A stretch of 64,000 bases of DNA from Arsenicicoccus cauae (GTDB taxonomy: Bacteria > Actinomycetota > Actinomycetes > Actinomycetales > Dermatophilaceae), in NCBI RefSeq assembly GCF_009707125.1, contig NZ_WLVL01000018.1:94396-158395 (forward strand), read 5' to 3'. Positions 8,548-17,449 of the stretch are shown one piece after another (position 1 is the first letter of the stretch; the number at the start of each line of letters is the position of its first letter). The position numbers were made by a program, and so were the translations under genes. Under the pieces are notes generated by a model that saw only the letters and a program-made list of their open reading frames with translations, made no database searches and was not told the origin of the DNA.

Positions 8548-9705
8548 TTACAGGGCGCGCGATCCGACGAACTGCGACCGACACTCCATCATGGTAGCCA
8601 GCAGGTGACGTTCCAGTGCGAGCACGCCGTCGTCGACGTCGCCGAGCTCCATGCGGTGCCGGAGCATCGCGAGGTCGCTGGCCGCGTCCTGGAACCGGTC
8701 CATGGCCGCCTGGCTGCGGCGGCCCCCGATGCCGCGCGCCCACTCCCGGGCCTGGCGCCGCGCCGGAACGGAGGAGAGCATGGCGACCTCCGTCGGGGCC
8801 AACCACCCGGCCCTGGCGTAGCGCGTCAGCTCGACCGAGATGATCCGCGCCTCCCGGCGCCGGGCCCACACGGCCAGGGCCACGAACGCCGCGAAGAAGG
8901 GCACCTGCAGGAGGACATAACCCGTGAGGAAGCCCTCGAGGCCGGCCACGGCGGAGAGGTTCCAGGCGGCGTGCAGCGCCACCGCGACGGCCCACCCGAC
9001 CACCGGCGCGACCAGGCGCAGGGGGCCGCGCCTGCGGTAGACCGCGACCCCGATCCCCACCCCCGTGCAGCACGTGAAGATCGGGTGCGCGAACGGGCCG
9101 ACGACGCCTCGCAGGACGAACGTCGCGACGAGGCCGGCGCCTCCCGCCTCGTTGAAGGCGCGGCCGAGGTAGAGGATGTTCTCGCCGAACGCGAAGCCGC
9201 CCGCGACCAGGCCGGCGTAGACGAGGCCGTCGACCACGCCGTCGAACTCGCGGCGCTGCAGCCACAGGATGACCAGCACGCCCAGCCCCTTGGCGCTCTC
9301 CTCGACCACCGGCGCCACGACGACGGCGCCCAGCGAGGTCGGGTCGGTCCCGGTGGCACCGGCGATGATCGCCATCGTGCCCGTGTTGGCGACCAGCGCC
9401 ACGGCCGTGGCGACCACCGCACCCCACGCGAAGGCCAGCACCAGCATCCGGCGCGGCTCGCTCTCGAGCCGGTCGATCCACAGGAACGCCGGCACCACCA
9501 CCCCGACGGGGAGGGCGGCGAAGACGAGACCGAGCAGCCCGGCGCCGACGCCGGTGGAGATGCCGACCGCGCCGAGGAGCACGAGCGAGCACAGCCCGAA
9601 GCCGATCATGAGCAGACCCACCATGCGCCAGCGGCGCAGCGTCGCCCGCCGAGGGGGGACGGCTGCGGCCATGGACAGCGGGGGTCCCCCGGGCGACCGA
9701 CTCAT
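8548..9705 (-). CDS. PrsW-family intramembrane metalloprotease
   Basis: A 385-residue polytopic membrane protein of the PrsW (site-1 type, CPBP/Abi-related) family, which cleaves membrane anti-sigma factors in Bacillus. About eight hydrophobic segments are visible. The family motifs are present: EESAKG near residue 141, [12 protein letters not shown] near 180, HPIFTCC near 213 and HAAWN near 256, which provide the Glu and His catalytic residues. The C-terminal 90 residues are soluble and Arg-rich. A TAGCCT -10 box ends 6 nt before the ATG, so the mRNA is probably leaderless. It lies 54 nt upstream of the Pls-type gene in the same direction, so it could be co-transcribed. No anti-sigma factor is encoded nearby; the substrate is unknown. 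Confidence 0.88.
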   Translation of the reverse strand: MSRSPGGPPLSMAAAVPPRRATLRRWRMVGLLMIGFGLCSLVLLGAVGISTGVGAGLLGLVFAALPVGVVVPAFLWIDRLESEPRRMLVLAFAWGAVVATAVALVANTGTMAIIAGATGTDPTSLGAVVVAPVVEESAKGLGVLVILWLQRREFDGVVDGLVYAGLVAGGFAFGENILYLGRAFNEAGGAGLVATFVLRGVVGPFAHPIFTCCTGVGIGVAVYRRRGPLRLVAPVVGWAVAVALHAAWNLSAVAGLEGFLTGYVLLQVPFFAAFVALAVWARRREARIISVELTRYARAGWLAPTEVAMLSSVPARRQAREWARGIGGRRSQAAMDRFQDAASDLAMLRHRMELGDVDDGVLALERHLLATMMECRSQFVGSRAL

Positions 9706-9711
9706 GCCTGC

Positions 9712-9717
9712 AGGCTA
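9712..9717 (-). promoter_or_regulatory. -10 box, leaderless prsW-like gene
   Basis: TAGCCT on the minus strand, 6 nt before the ATG at 9705. It is back to back with the orn promoter. Confidence 0.55.
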
Positions 9718-9735
9718 GCCGTCCGGGTGAGGTGG

Positions 9736-9741
9736 CTACAG
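9736..9741 (+). promoter_or_regulatory. -10 box, leaderless orn
   Basis: TACAGT ending 8 nt before GTG 9750. This spacing places the transcription start at or next to that GTG and decides it over the in-frame GTGs at 9732 and 9741, which lie in the promoter. Confidence 0.6.
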
Positions 9742-9749
9742 TGGGGCGG

Positions 9750-10394
9750 GTGACTAGCGCTGGCACCGACAAGGCCCTGACCGACCGGATCGTCTGGATC
9801 GACTGCGAGATGACCGGGCTGTCGCTCGAGCACGACGCGCTCATCGAGGTGGCCGCGCTGGTCACGGACTTCGAGCTCAACCAGCTCGGCGACGGTGTCG
9901 ACGTGATCATCCGCCCGGAGCAGGCGGCCCTGGACCAGATGAACGACTTCGTGCGCGAGATGCACACGACGAGCGGGCTGCTCGCCGAGCTGGACTCCGG
10001 GGTGACGATGGCGGAGGCGCAGACCCGCGTCCTGGACTACGTGCGCGAGTGGGTCCCCGAGCCCGGCAAGGCCCCGCTCGGGGGCAACACCGTCGCGACC
10101 GACCGCGGCTTCCTCGCCCGGGACATGGCCGAGCTCGAGTCCTACCTGCACTACCGGATCGTCGACGTCTCCTCGATCAAGGAGCTGTCCCGGCGGTGGT
10201 ACCCGCGGGTCTACTTCAACTCCCCCAAGAAGGTCGGTGGGCACCGCGCGCTGGCCGACATCACCGAGTCGATCGCCGAGCTGCGCTACTACCGCGAGGC
10301 GGTGTTCGTGCCGCAGCCCGGGCCCACGACCGACCAGGCCCGCGGGATCGCGGCGAGGCACGAGGGCGGGGGCGGCGGCTCCCCCCGGGCCTGA
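9750..10394 (+). CDS. orn: Oligoribonuclease
   Basis: DEDDh 3'-5' exoribonuclease that degrades di- to penta-ribonucleotides, the last step of mRNA decay and of pGpG removal. The 214-residue product has the Exo I motif WIDCEMTGL near residue 12, the Asp of the [11 protein letters not shown] segment (Exo II region) and the Exo III-like [11 protein letters not shown] with its His and Asp. Length is close to the usual 180-210 residues, with a Gly-rich tail. The GTG at 9750 is preferred because the -10 box TACAGT ends 8 nt before it. The gene is followed by the tRNA-His gene. Confidence 0.93.
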   Translation: MTSAGTDKALTDRIVWIDCEMTGLSLEHDALIEVAALVTDFELNQLGDGVDVIIRPEQAALDQMNDFVREMHTTSGLLAELDSGVTMAEAQTRVLDYVREWVPEPGKAPLGGNTVATDRGFLARDMAELESYLHYRIVDVSSIKELSRRWYPRVYFNSPKKVGGHRALADITESIAELRYYREAVFVPQPGPTTDQARGIAARHEGGGGGSPRA

Positions 10395-10424
10395 GCGCCC
10401 CGGTCCGTCCCGGGCCGCCCCGGG

Positions 10425-10446
10425 CCGAACGTGGTCCGAACGTGGT
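10425..10446 (+). repeat. 11-bp tandem direct repeat upstream of tRNA-His
   Basis: CCGAACGTGGT occurs twice in direct succession (10425-10435 and 10436-10446). It ends 22 nt before a TAGTAT -10 box at 10469-10474, overlapping the -35 region of the tRNA-His promoter. Confidence 0.6.
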
Positions 10447-10468
10447 CGGAAGCACCTCAGATCCACGG

Positions 10469-10474
10469 TAGTAT
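10469..10474 (+). promoter_or_regulatory. -10 box of tRNA-His
   Basis: TAGTAT about 43 nt before the mature tRNA 5' end. No good -35 hexamer is visible; the tandem repeat occupies that region. Confidence 0.45.
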
Positions 10475-10516
10475 GGTCCGCGCTGCTCGACGCGGGCGAC
10501 CGTGGTCGAGGTGCAT

Positions 10517-10593
10517 GGTGGGTGTAGCTCAGCTGGTAGAGCACCTGGTTGTGGTCCAGGTGGCCGCGGGTTCAAGTCCCGTCACTCACCCCA
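10517..10593 (+). tRNA. tRNA-His (anticodon GTG)
   Basis: Acceptor GTGGGTG pairs with CACTCAC (one G-T pair), anticodon GTG, T-arm with TTCAAGT. The extra G-1 at 10517 faces C73 at 10590, the histidine identity feature, and CCA is encoded at 10591-10593. Confidence 0.95.
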
Positions 10594-10601
10594 GTCGATG
10601 C

Positions 10602-10632
10602 GAGGCCCCGGACCGTGACGGTCCGGGGCCTC
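10602..10632 (+). terminator. Terminator after tRNA-His
   Basis: A 15-bp perfect inverted repeat (10602-10616 with 10618-10632), 9 nt after the tRNA, with no clear U-tract. It also lies at the 3' end of the convergent hydrolase gene and could serve both. Confidence 0.75.
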
Positions 10633-10664
10633 TCGGCTGCCTGCCCGAACCGCGCCCTCGCGGC

Positions 10665-12098
10665 TCACCATCGCCGGTCGGCGGTGATGCGGACGTGGGT
10701 GGTCTCCATCGACGCCGCTGCCCCGTCCTCGGTGAGCACGCCGACCGCACGCATCTCGCTGACCACGCGAGCCAGCGAGGGGTCCGTGGCGGCGAGCTCG
10801 TCGACCTCGTCGGCCGCCCGGGCGTAGGTCCGCAGGTCGTGGTTGGGGCCCGTGCCCGCGAGACCGCTGTCGAACCGCACCGTCACGCGCCGGGCGCGGT
10901 CGCCGTTGGCGCGCCCGTCGAGCTTGGTGACGACGTCCCGGTCGCCGTCGAGCGCCAGCGTGGTCACGCCGCGCGGCTGCCGCAGGTTGGCGATCGGCGA
11001 CGCCACCGCGAGCACGTGCGTCACGCGGTAGCCCTGGCTGCGCAACCGGTCGGCGGCCACCACCGCGGCCATGCCGCCCTGCGAGTGCCCCGCCAGCGCG
11101 ATCGGCACGTCCTTGGGGACGCCCGCCGCCACCACGGCCGCCTCGACGCCACGGGCGTAGGCCGTGGCGTCCCCACCCATGAGGCCCACGTTGCCGCCGA
11201 GGTCCCTGACCTGGTCCGTCTCCTCCCCCGGCAGGCTCCAGGCATCGGTGCCCGGGATGTCGACGAGCACCGCCTGCCGGTCCGTCCCGTCCTGCCGGCT
11301 GGTGATGCGCCGCACCGCGATCGTGCCGTCCTCGCGGGCGTTGGTCTCGGCGAGGCCCCGCACCACGTCGGCGGTGCGCCCGGGCGCCGGGCCGACCGAC
11401 ACGGGACCTGCTGCCGCCAGCACGGGCTCGCCGTCGACCCACAGCGGCGCGGCGGCGTGCGCGACCACCGCGACCGGCGACAGCTGCGCGTGCTCCCCCA
11501 GGACCTCCTCGCCCTGCGCGAGACGGTCGGCCGCGACAACCGGAGCCGCGAGGGCAGCCGCACCATTGATCCTGTGCTCCAGCTCCCCCGCGTGCTCGGA
11601 CGCCCACCGGTCGGCCGCCTCCCGGGGTGAGAGCGGCTCCCCGGCTCGCAGCGACTCCGTCAGGTAGGCCTCCCCCACCGACCGGGTCGTGCCCACCGGG
11701 TCACGGACGACGCCCTCGACCGCGAGGACCACGCCGGCCGCGTCGCGGGCGTCCCACAGGGCGGTGTTGGCGACCTCGGCCAGGTCGTAGCCGCTCGCCG
11801 CCGTCACGAGAGCGTTGCCGACGACCCGCGCGCCACCCGCGACGACGAGCGGGGAGAACGGGCCGATCAGCGACCGCTGCAGCGCCGCGGCGGCCGCCAG
11901 CGCGGTGGCCGGGGAGAGGACAGCCGTCGCGTCGACCGCGAGACCCGCGCCTGCCAGGGCGCCCGCGACGCCCAGCTCGTCGAGATCGGCGCCGACGGCC
12001 CGGCACAGCACGCCCAGCATCTGCACGTCGTCCACGACCACCCTGATGCCGCCGGCGCCGCCGTCGACGCCCGTGATCCGGGGCCCGTCCCCGGTCAC
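10665..12098 (-). CDS. Alpha/beta hydrolase paired with a WXG-like protein
   Basis: A 477-residue protein with a serine-hydrolase elbow GHSQGG near residue 346 and a plausible Asp/His pair further on (DGDRD near 390, PNHDLRTY near 425), so a lipase/esterase-like core occupies roughly residues 260-450. The N-terminal half is Ala/Val-rich and helical with no signal peptide. The GTG start overlaps the stop of the upstream WXG-like gene (GTGA, 12095-12098), so the two are translationally coupled. In other actinobacteria such fusions or pairs are often type VII secretion substrates or toxins, but no ESX machinery gene lies in this window. Substrate unknown. Confidence 0.75.
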   Translation of the reverse strand: MTGDGPRITGVDGGAGGIRVVVDDVQMLGVLCRAVGADLDELGVAGALAGAGLAVDATAVLSPATALAAAAALQRSLIGPFSPLVVAGGARVVGNALVTAASGYDLAEVANTALWDARDAAGVVLAVEGVVRDPVGTTRSVGEAYLTESLRAGEPLSPREAADRWASEHAGELEHRINGAAALAAPVVAADRLAQGEEVLGEHAQLSPVAVVAHAAAPLWVDGEPVLAAAGPVSVGPAPGRTADVVRGLAETNAREDGTIAVRRITSRQDGTDRQAVLVDIPGTDAWSLPGEETDQVRDLGGNVGLMGGDATAYARGVEAAVVAAGVPKDVPIALAGHSQGGMAAVVAADRLRSQGYRVTHVLAVASPIANLRQPRGVTTLALDGDRDVVTKLDGRANGDRARRVTVRFDSGLAGTGPNHDLRTYARAADEVDELAATDPSLARVVSEMRAVGVLTEDGAAASMETTHVRITADRRW

Positions 12099-12451
12099 CG
12101 GACGCCCACCAGGCCCGTGCCCACCGGCTCGTCACGCAACACCCGGCGCACCGCCTCGGCCCCCTGGTCGGCGGCGTCGTGGACGGCGGCCGCGGTCGAG
12201 ACGAGCTCGGCCCAGGCGGCGGAGACCGCCATACCGTGCGCTCTGACGGCGACCGCCGCCTCCTGCACCTGCTCGGACCCCGCGCGCAGACCGGCGACGA
12301 GGTCGTCGACCCGGTCCCGGGCGGCCTGGGCGGCCGGGGACTGCCAGTCCACCCCCGCGGCCGCCTGCGCGAGCCGCTCCGCCGCCCGCCCCATGCCCGC
12401 CGCGTGCTGCTCCAGCACCGCCGCGCACGCCACGACCTGACCACCGTCCAT
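12095..12451 (-). CDS. WXG100-like small helical protein
   Basis: 118 residues, almost entirely alpha-helical and Ala-rich. A central WQSPAAQAARD turn near residue 34 resembles the W-x-G hairpin turn of WXG100/ESAT-6 proteins with Ser in place of Gly. Length is slightly above the typical 95-105. The ATG at 12451 is preferred to the GTG two codons earlier because GGAGG lies 5 nt before it. It is the first gene of a two-gene unit with the hydrolase. It may act as chaperone, export partner or immunity factor for the hydrolase; all of these are inference. Confidence 0.65.
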   Translation of the reverse strand: MDGGQVVACAAVLEQHAAGMGRAAERLAQAAAGVDWQSPAAQAARDRVDDLVAGLRAGSEQVQEAAVAVRAHGMAVSAAWAELVSTAAAVHDAADQGAEAVRRVLRDEPVGTGLVGVR

Positions 12452-12619
12452 GCTCACCTCCGCCGCCCCGCCGTCCTCCCATGGACGGCCCTGGCGAGGA
12501 TGCTAGGAAGGACCTGCACCACCCCGGGACGCACCCGCTCTGCCTGGGGACGACGCCGACCGGATCGCGACGACCTGTGAACAACTCGGCCGCGAGACGG
12601 GTCCAGACCGGAAGGAACC

Positions 12620-13264
12620 ATGCCCACCCACGTCAGCCCAGCCCGCCACGTCGCCCTGCCGCTGCTGATCCTCCTCACCGCAGCGCTCGCCCTGCTCGGT
12701 GCCGGGCCTGCGTCCGCGCACTCGGCCCTCGTGTCCGCCGACCCCGCCGACGGAAGCACCCTGCGCACCGCACCGACGGCGGTGACCCTGACCTTCAACG
12801 AGGACGTCAAGGGGCAGTTCAGCAAGGTCATCGTCACCGACCCCGAGGGTCGCCAGGTCGCCGAGGCAGCCACGGTCGCCGGCCCCGTGGTCAGCGCCAG
12901 GCTCCCTGCCGGGCTGGTCGACGGCCGCTACCGCGTCGTCTACAGCGTCGTCAGCGCCGACACCCACCGGATCGCCGGCGAGCTCCACTTCACGCTCGCG
13001 AAGTCCGGGGCTCCCACGTCCACCTCATCCACCTCGTCCCCCGCGACGACGAGCGCGCCCGCCTCGTCGAGCCCCACGTCGACCAGCCCCGCGACGACGA
13101 GCCCGACCGCCCAGCCCGCGAGCCCGTCGGCCTCCCCGTCCTCGGGTGGCAGCTCCCCGTGGCCGTGGATCGGCCTGGCCCTCGTCCTCGCCGTGGGTGG
13201 GCTGGTGAGCCTGAGCCGCCTGACCCGACGTCGCCGCGCCGACGACCAGGGTGGCCGCCGCTGA
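12620..13264 (+). CDS. CopC-domain copper resistance protein
   Basis: Exported or membrane-anchored copper-binding protein. Residues 1-33 are a signal peptide ending ASA, leaving His as the first mature residue (HSALVSADP), the amino-terminal copper ligand of CopC. The CopC fold runs to about residue 130 and includes NEDVKGQF and SADTHRIAGE, the second ligand region (SADGH is usual, here Thr replaces Gly). A Ser/Thr/Pro-rich linker follows (residues 135-180), then one membrane helix and a basic tail, so the domain is tethered outside the membrane. GGAAGGA precedes the ATG. No CopD/YcnJ gene is adjacent, so uptake versus resistance cannot be decided. Confidence 0.85.
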   Translation: MPTHVSPARHVALPLLILLTAALALLGAGPASAHSALVSADPADGSTLRTAPTAVTLTFNEDVKGQFSKVIVTDPEGRQVAEAATVAGPVVSARLPAGLVDGRYRVVYSVVSADTHRIAGELHFTLAKSGAPTSTSSTSSPATTSAPASSSPTSTSPATTSPTAQPASPSASPSSGGSSPWPWIGLALVLAVGGLVSLSRLTRRRRADDQGGRR

Positions 13265-13422
13265 CCGAGCGTGGTCGTCGTCCGCCACCCGGGGGGCTCT
13301 GAGCCGCCTCGCCCAGGCCAGCCCTCCCCTGCCCTCGGGTGAGCGAGGCATGGTCTGTCCATCGCCGCCGTGCGCCCGGGCCGTCCGGCATCGTCTCGGC
13401 GGCGGGACCGAGGCGGTGACGG

Positions 13423-14712
13423 ATGACCGGTCTGGTGCTGGCCGTGCTGGTCGTGGGCATCTCCACGACGGTGTGGTCGTTGGTCGGTGTCGGCCGTCTG
13501 GTGGCCGGGCGACGCAGGACGACCAGCCGCAGGCACCAGGGGTCCCACCGTGCGCACACGGACCCGCCCGGCCTGGACCAGGTGGCGGTCCTCGTGGCCG
13601 CGCACGACGAGGAGCTCGTGATCGAGCAGACCATCCGCAGCGCCTCGGCCCTGGTCCCGCCCCAGCAGATCCACATCGTCAGCGACGGCTCCCACGACCG
13701 CACCGCGGAGCTCGCCCGGGCCTGCGGCGTCAACGTCCTGGACCTGCACCCCAACCGCGGGAAGGCCGGCGCCCTCGCCGCCGGCATCGAGCACTTCGGC
13801 CTCTGCGACCGCTACGAGGTCGTGATGCTGCTCGACGCCGACACCCAGCCAGCCGACGACTACCTGTCCACCGCGCTGCCGCACCTCGCCGACCCCGACG
13901 TGGTGGCCGTCGCCGGGCGCGCCCGGACCCTGTTCGACCCGCCTTCCCCGACCCTGCTCGGGCGCCTCCTCGTCGCCTACCGCGAGCGCCTCTACGTCGC
14001 CGTGCAGCTGCTCCTCAAGTACGGCCAGGCCGCGCGCGCGGCCAACGCCGTGCCCATCGTCCCCGGCTTCGCCAGCCTCTATCGCACCAGCGCCCTGCGC
14101 GAGATCGACGTGGCGGCACCGGGACTGGTGATCGAGGACTTCAACATGACCTTCGAGGTGCATCGCAAGGGCCTCGGCCGCATCGACTTCCACCCGCGGT
14201 CCGCGACGGCCTACACGCAGGACCCCGACCGGTTGCGGGACTACCGCCACCAGGTGCGGCGGTGGATGCTTGGCTTCTGGCAGACGGTGCGCCTGCACGG
14301 ACTGCACCGCGGTGTGTTCTGGACGGCGCTGGGTGCCTTCGTGGTGGAGGTGGTGGTCGCGTCCCTCGTGTGGCTGCTCGTCGTCCCCCTGCTGGCGTGC
14401 AGCCTGCTGGCGAGCGCGCTCGCCGGTGCCGTGGCCGGTCCTCCCGGGTGGCTCGTCTGGCTCGGTGGCCTCCTCACGGTCAAGGACGTGCTGCTGGGGG
14501 TGCTGCTCCCGGACCTGATCCTGTCGGTCCTGGCCGCGGTCAGCACCCGTCGAGCGTCCTACCTGCTGTATGCCGTGGCCTTCCCCCTCCTGCGGATCCT
14601 CGATGCGGCCCTGTGCCTGACCGCGCTGGGTCGCGCCTGGGCCGCTCCGTCCACCGGCCGATGGGTCAGCCCCGCCCGCCGCCAGGTCATGGGTGCCTCG
14701 ACACGACGCTGA
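13423..14712 (+). CDS. Processive family-2 glycosyltransferase (exopolysaccharide synthase)
   Basis: Membrane glycosyltransferase predicted to polymerise and export a polysaccharide. The 429-residue protein has an N-terminal membrane helix (residues 1-20), a GT-A domain with VAAHDEE, SDGSHDRT, LLDADTQ near residue 145 and IEDFNM near 240, and the processivity motif QVRRW near 280, followed by two or three C-terminal helices. ED plus QxxRW defines the cellulose/hyaluronan/PNAG synthase type. It opens a run of plus-strand genes for nucleotide-sugar supply and polymer handling and converges toward the deacetylase genes, supporting an exopolysaccharide role. The sugar is not determined. Confidence 0.88.
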   Translation: MTGLVLAVLVVGISTTVWSLVGVGRLVAGRRRTTSRRHQGSHRAHTDPPGLDQVAVLVAAHDEELVIEQTIRSASALVPPQQIHIVSDGSHDRTAELARACGVNVLDLHPNRGKAGALAAGIEHFGLCDRYEVVMLLDADTQPADDYLSTALPHLADPDVVAVAGRARTLFDPPSPTLLGRLLVAYRERLYVAVQLLLKYGQAARAANAVPIVPGFASLYRTSALREIDVAAPGLVIEDFNMTFEVHRKGLGRIDFHPRSATAYTQDPDRLRDYRHQVRRWMLGFWQTVRLHGLHRGVFWTALGAFVVEVVVASLVWLLVVPLLACSLLASALAGAVAGPPGWLVWLGGLLTVKDVLLGVLLPDLILSVLAAVSTRRASYLLYAVAFPLLRILDAALCLTALGRAWAAPSTGRWVSPARRQVMGASTRR

Positions 14713-14789
14713 CCGTGAGCCGAGCGCGACCGTCGGTCACCGGTGCGTCGCCGCAGGCACCCCCCTGGGGGACGGCGGTCGTGGAATCG

Positions 14790-14819
14790 TTGACCATCTC
14801 GCGAGGGCCTCCTTACGCT
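14790..14819 (+). promoter_or_regulatory. Promoter of the sugar dehydrogenase gene
   Basis: TTGACC (14790-14795), 18-nt spacer, TACGCT (14814-14819). This predicts a start near 14826 and a leader of about 90 nt. Confidence 0.55.
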
Positions 14820-14835
14820 GCATGACAGGGACAAA

Positions 14836-14851
14836 TGTGACGAAAGTCACT
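14836..14851 (+). promoter_or_regulatory. CRP-like operator, exopolysaccharide locus
   Basis: TGTGA-N6-TCACT, one base off the CRP/GlxR-family consensus TGTGA-N6-TCACA. It is centred about 18 nt after the predicted transcription start, a position expected to repress. Confidence 0.6.
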
Positions 14852-14915
14852 CATGGTGCACGCCGCCCCGGGGGGTCCGCTGCCGTCGTGCACACGACCG
14901 GATCGAGGTGCCCGC

Positions 14916-16358
14916 ATGAGCCTGATCGACCTCAGGGACGAGCCGCCGACGGGCCTGACCGCCGCCTCACCTCCTCCCGCCGCATCCCCGTCCGCCGGCG
15001 CCGTCGTGCTCACCCCCGACCTCGCCCCTGCCCCCACCCCCAGGATCGTCGAGCCGGGCCCAGCCCCCGCCTACGACGTCGCCGTGGTGGGTCTCGGCTA
15101 TGTCGGGCTGCCCACCGCCCTGGCGTTCGCGGCGGCCGGGCGCTCGGTCCTGGGTCTGGACGCCAGCCCGGCGCGGCTGGCCACGATCGCGGCCGGGGAG
15201 GCGGATCTCCTCCCGCGTGACCAGCAGCGGCTCTCGAGGTTCCTGCGCCGGCCCGTGGCGCAGGTCGCCGACCAGGACGACGGTGCCGGCGGCCTCGTCA
15301 CCACCGAGGACCCCAGCCGGCTGGCCGAGGCCGACGCCGTGATCGTCTGCGTCCCCACGCCCATCGACCAGCACCTCGTCCCCGATCTGGGGCCGCTTCG
15401 CGGGGCCTGCCACACCCTCGTCGAGCACGCCCGGCCGGGCCAGGTCCTCGTGCTCACGTCGACCACCTACGTCGGATGCACGGCCGACCTGTTGGTCGAG
15501 CCCCTGCGTGCCCGCGGCCTCGAGCCGGGGACGGACGTGTTCGTGGCCTTCAGCCCCGAGCGGATCGACCCGGGCAACGACGTGCATCTGCTGGAAGACG
15601 TCCCCCGCGTCGTCGGCGGCGTGACGGAGGAGTGCGAGCGGCGGGCCTCGGCGCTGCTCGGTGGCTACGCCGCCCGGGTCCACCCCGTCCCGTCCCCCGC
15701 CGCGGCGGAGATGGTCAAGCTGGTGGAGAACACCTTCCGCGCCGTCAACATCGCCCTCGCCAACGAGTTCGCCGACGTGTGCCGGGTCCTCGACCTGCCG
15801 GTCATGGAGGTCATCGCCGCCGCGGCGACCAAGCCCTACGGCTTCATGCCCTTCTACCCCGGCCCCGGCGTCGGGGGGCACTGCATCCCCTGCGACCCGC
15901 ACTACCTGCTGTGGCAGCTGCGGCGGCACCGGATGCGGACCCCCCTAACCGAGCAGGCCATGGCGAGCATCGCGTCCCGTCCGCTACAGGTCGTCGACCG
16001 CGTGCGGGAGGTCCTGTCCGACCACGGACGAGGGCTCCCGGGCACGCGGGTTCTGGTCAGCGGGGTGACCTACAAGCCAGACGTGAGCGACGTGCGCGAG
16101 TCCCCTGCCCTCGAGATCTACGCCGGGCTGCGCGACGCCGGGGCCGACGTGGCGTTCTACGACCCGCTCGTGCCCAGCATCCGCCTGGCGGACGGGACCA
16201 CGGCATACGGCCTGGAGTCGCCGACCCAGCAGTCCCCCGAGCTCGCCGTCCTCGTGTGCCACCACGCCGAGGACGACCTGTCCTGGACCACCGACGTCCC
16301 GCTCGTGCTCGACGCGACCTTCCGGCTCGCGTCGTCGCACGGCTGGGACACCCTCTGA
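14916..16358 (+). CDS. UDP-sugar 6-dehydrogenase (WecC/WbpA/Ugd family)
   Basis: Oxidises a nucleotide sugar such as UDP-glucose, UDP-GlcNAc or UDP-ManNAc to the uronate with two NAD+. The 480-residue protein has an N-terminal Rossmann motif VGLGYVGLP near residue 53, after a Pro/Ala-rich extension of about 45 residues, and the catalytic-Cys motif GPGVGGHCIPCDPHYL near 315, where the UDP-HexNAc branch usually has IP[VI]DP. The ATG at 14916 is chosen because GAGGTG lies 5 nt upstream; the longer frame upstream has no ribosome site. It precedes the epimerase by 22 nt, so the two are probably one operon supplying the polymer. Confidence 0.9.
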   Translation: MSLIDLRDEPPTGLTAASPPPAASPSAGAVVLTPDLAPAPTPRIVEPGPAPAYDVAVVGLGYVGLPTALAFAAAGRSVLGLDASPARLATIAAGEADLLPRDQQRLSRFLRRPVAQVADQDDGAGGLVTTEDPSRLAEADAVIVCVPTPIDQHLVPDLGPLRGACHTLVEHARPGQVLVLTSTTYVGCTADLLVEPLRARGLEPGTDVFVAFSPERIDPGNDVHLLEDVPRVVGGVTEECERRASALLGGYAARVHPVPSPAAAEMVKLVENTFRAVNIALANEFADVCRVLDLPVMEVIAAAATKPYGFMPFYPGPGVGGHCIPCDPHYLLWQLRRHRMRTPLTEQAMASIASRPLQVVDRVREVLSDHGRGLPGTRVLVSGVTYKPDVSDVRESPALEIYAGLRDAGADVAFYDPLVPSIRLADGTTAYGLESPTQQSPELAVLVCHHAEDDLSWTTDVPLVLDATFRLASSHGWDTL

Positions 16359-16380
16359 CCGCACCACGAGAGGCACGACC

Positions 16381-17442
16381 ATGCGCACCGTCGTCACCGG
16401 AGGCGCCGGCTTCATCGGCAGCCACCTCACGGACCACCTGCTGGCGATGGGCGACGAGGTGGTCGTGCTCGACGACCTGTCGACCGGGTCGCTCACCAAC
16501 CTGGACGCCGCTTCGGCCTCCCCCGCGTTCACCTTCCTGCTGGGCAGCGTCCTCGACCAGGCCGTGGTGCGCGAGGCGGTGCGGGACGCGGACCGCATCT
16601 TTCACCTCGCGGCCGCCGTGGGGGTCCACCGGATCGTCGACGACCCGCTGACCAGCCTGCGCACCAACATCCACGGCACCGAGACGGTGCTGGAGGCCGC
16701 CCTGGCCGAGCGCGCCGAGCTGCTCATCACCTCCACCAGCGAGATCTACGGCAAGAACACCGCCGACGCCCTCTCGGAGGACGCCGACATGACCCTCGGC
16801 TCACCCCTGCTGTCCCGGTGGAGCTATGCCGCCGCCAAGGGGCTCGACGAGGCCATGGGGCATGCCTACTGGACGGAGTTCGGTCTGCCGGTCTCCATCG
16901 TGCGGCTGTTCAACACGGTGGGTCCGCGGCAGACCGGTCGCTACGGGATGGTCGTCCCCAACCTCGTGGGGCAGGCCCTGCGGGGCGAGCCGCTCACGGT
17001 CTACGGCGACGGCCACCAGACCCGCTGCTTCTCCTACGTGGGGGACGTGGTGCCGGCGATGGTGGCCATCCAGGAGGCGCCCGCGTCGCGGTGCGACGCC
17101 TTCAACCTCGGTGGTGCGCTGGAGATCTCGATCCTCGACCTCGCCGCACGCATCATCGACGTCCTGGGCAGTCGCAGCGAGGTCGTCCTCGTCCCCTATG
17201 ACCAGGCCTACGGGCCGGGCTACGAGGACATGCGCCGGCGGGTGCCGGACAACGCGAAGTCCCGCGCCCTCGTGGGCTTCGAGGCCCGGACCGGGATCGA
17301 CGAGATCATCAGGCTCGTCGCGGCCGACCAGCGCCGGCGGTCCACCGCCCCGGCGCCGTCGCCCGTCCCGCGGCCGACGGCTGCCGGTCGCGCGGATGCG
17401 GTCGCGCTGGCCGGTCCCGCCGACTCGGGACGGACGCGCTGA
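16381..17442 (+). CDS. NAD-dependent nucleotide-sugar epimerase/decarboxylase
   Basis: Extended short-chain dehydrogenase acting on a nucleotide sugar. 353 residues: GGAGFIGSH at residue 7 binds NAD, STSEIYGK near 120 supplies the Ser/Thr, SYAAAK near 142 is the catalytic Tyr-Lys pair, and VRLFNTVGPRQ near 175 is typical of UDP-glucuronate decarboxylase and UDP-Glc 4-epimerase relatives. Paired with the dehydrogenase upstream, decarboxylation or epimerisation of its uronate product is plausible. The tail (residues 320-353) is low complexity. The GH18 gene starts 7 nt after its stop. Confidence 0.87.
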   Translation: MRTVVTGGAGFIGSHLTDHLLAMGDEVVVLDDLSTGSLTNLDAASASPAFTFLLGSVLDQAVVREAVRDADRIFHLAAAVGVHRIVDDPLTSLRTNIHGTETVLEAALAERAELLITSTSEIYGKNTADALSEDADMTLGSPLLSRWSYAAAKGLDEAMGHAYWTEFGLPVSIVRLFNTVGPRQTGRYGMVVPNLVGQALRGEPLTVYGDGHQTRCFSYVGDVVPAMVAIQEAPASRCDAFNLGGALEISILDLAARIIDVLGSRSEVVLVPYDQAYGPGYEDMRRRVPDNAKSRALVGFEARTGIDEIIRLVAADQRRRSTAPAPSPVPRPTAAGRADAVALAGPADSGRTR

Positions 17443-17449
17443 GGGACGG

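Noticed and set aside
10665..12451. Full type VII secretion locus
   Set aside because: Only a WXG-like protein and a hydrolase are present; no EccC ATPase, EccD, EccB or mycosin gene occurs in the window.
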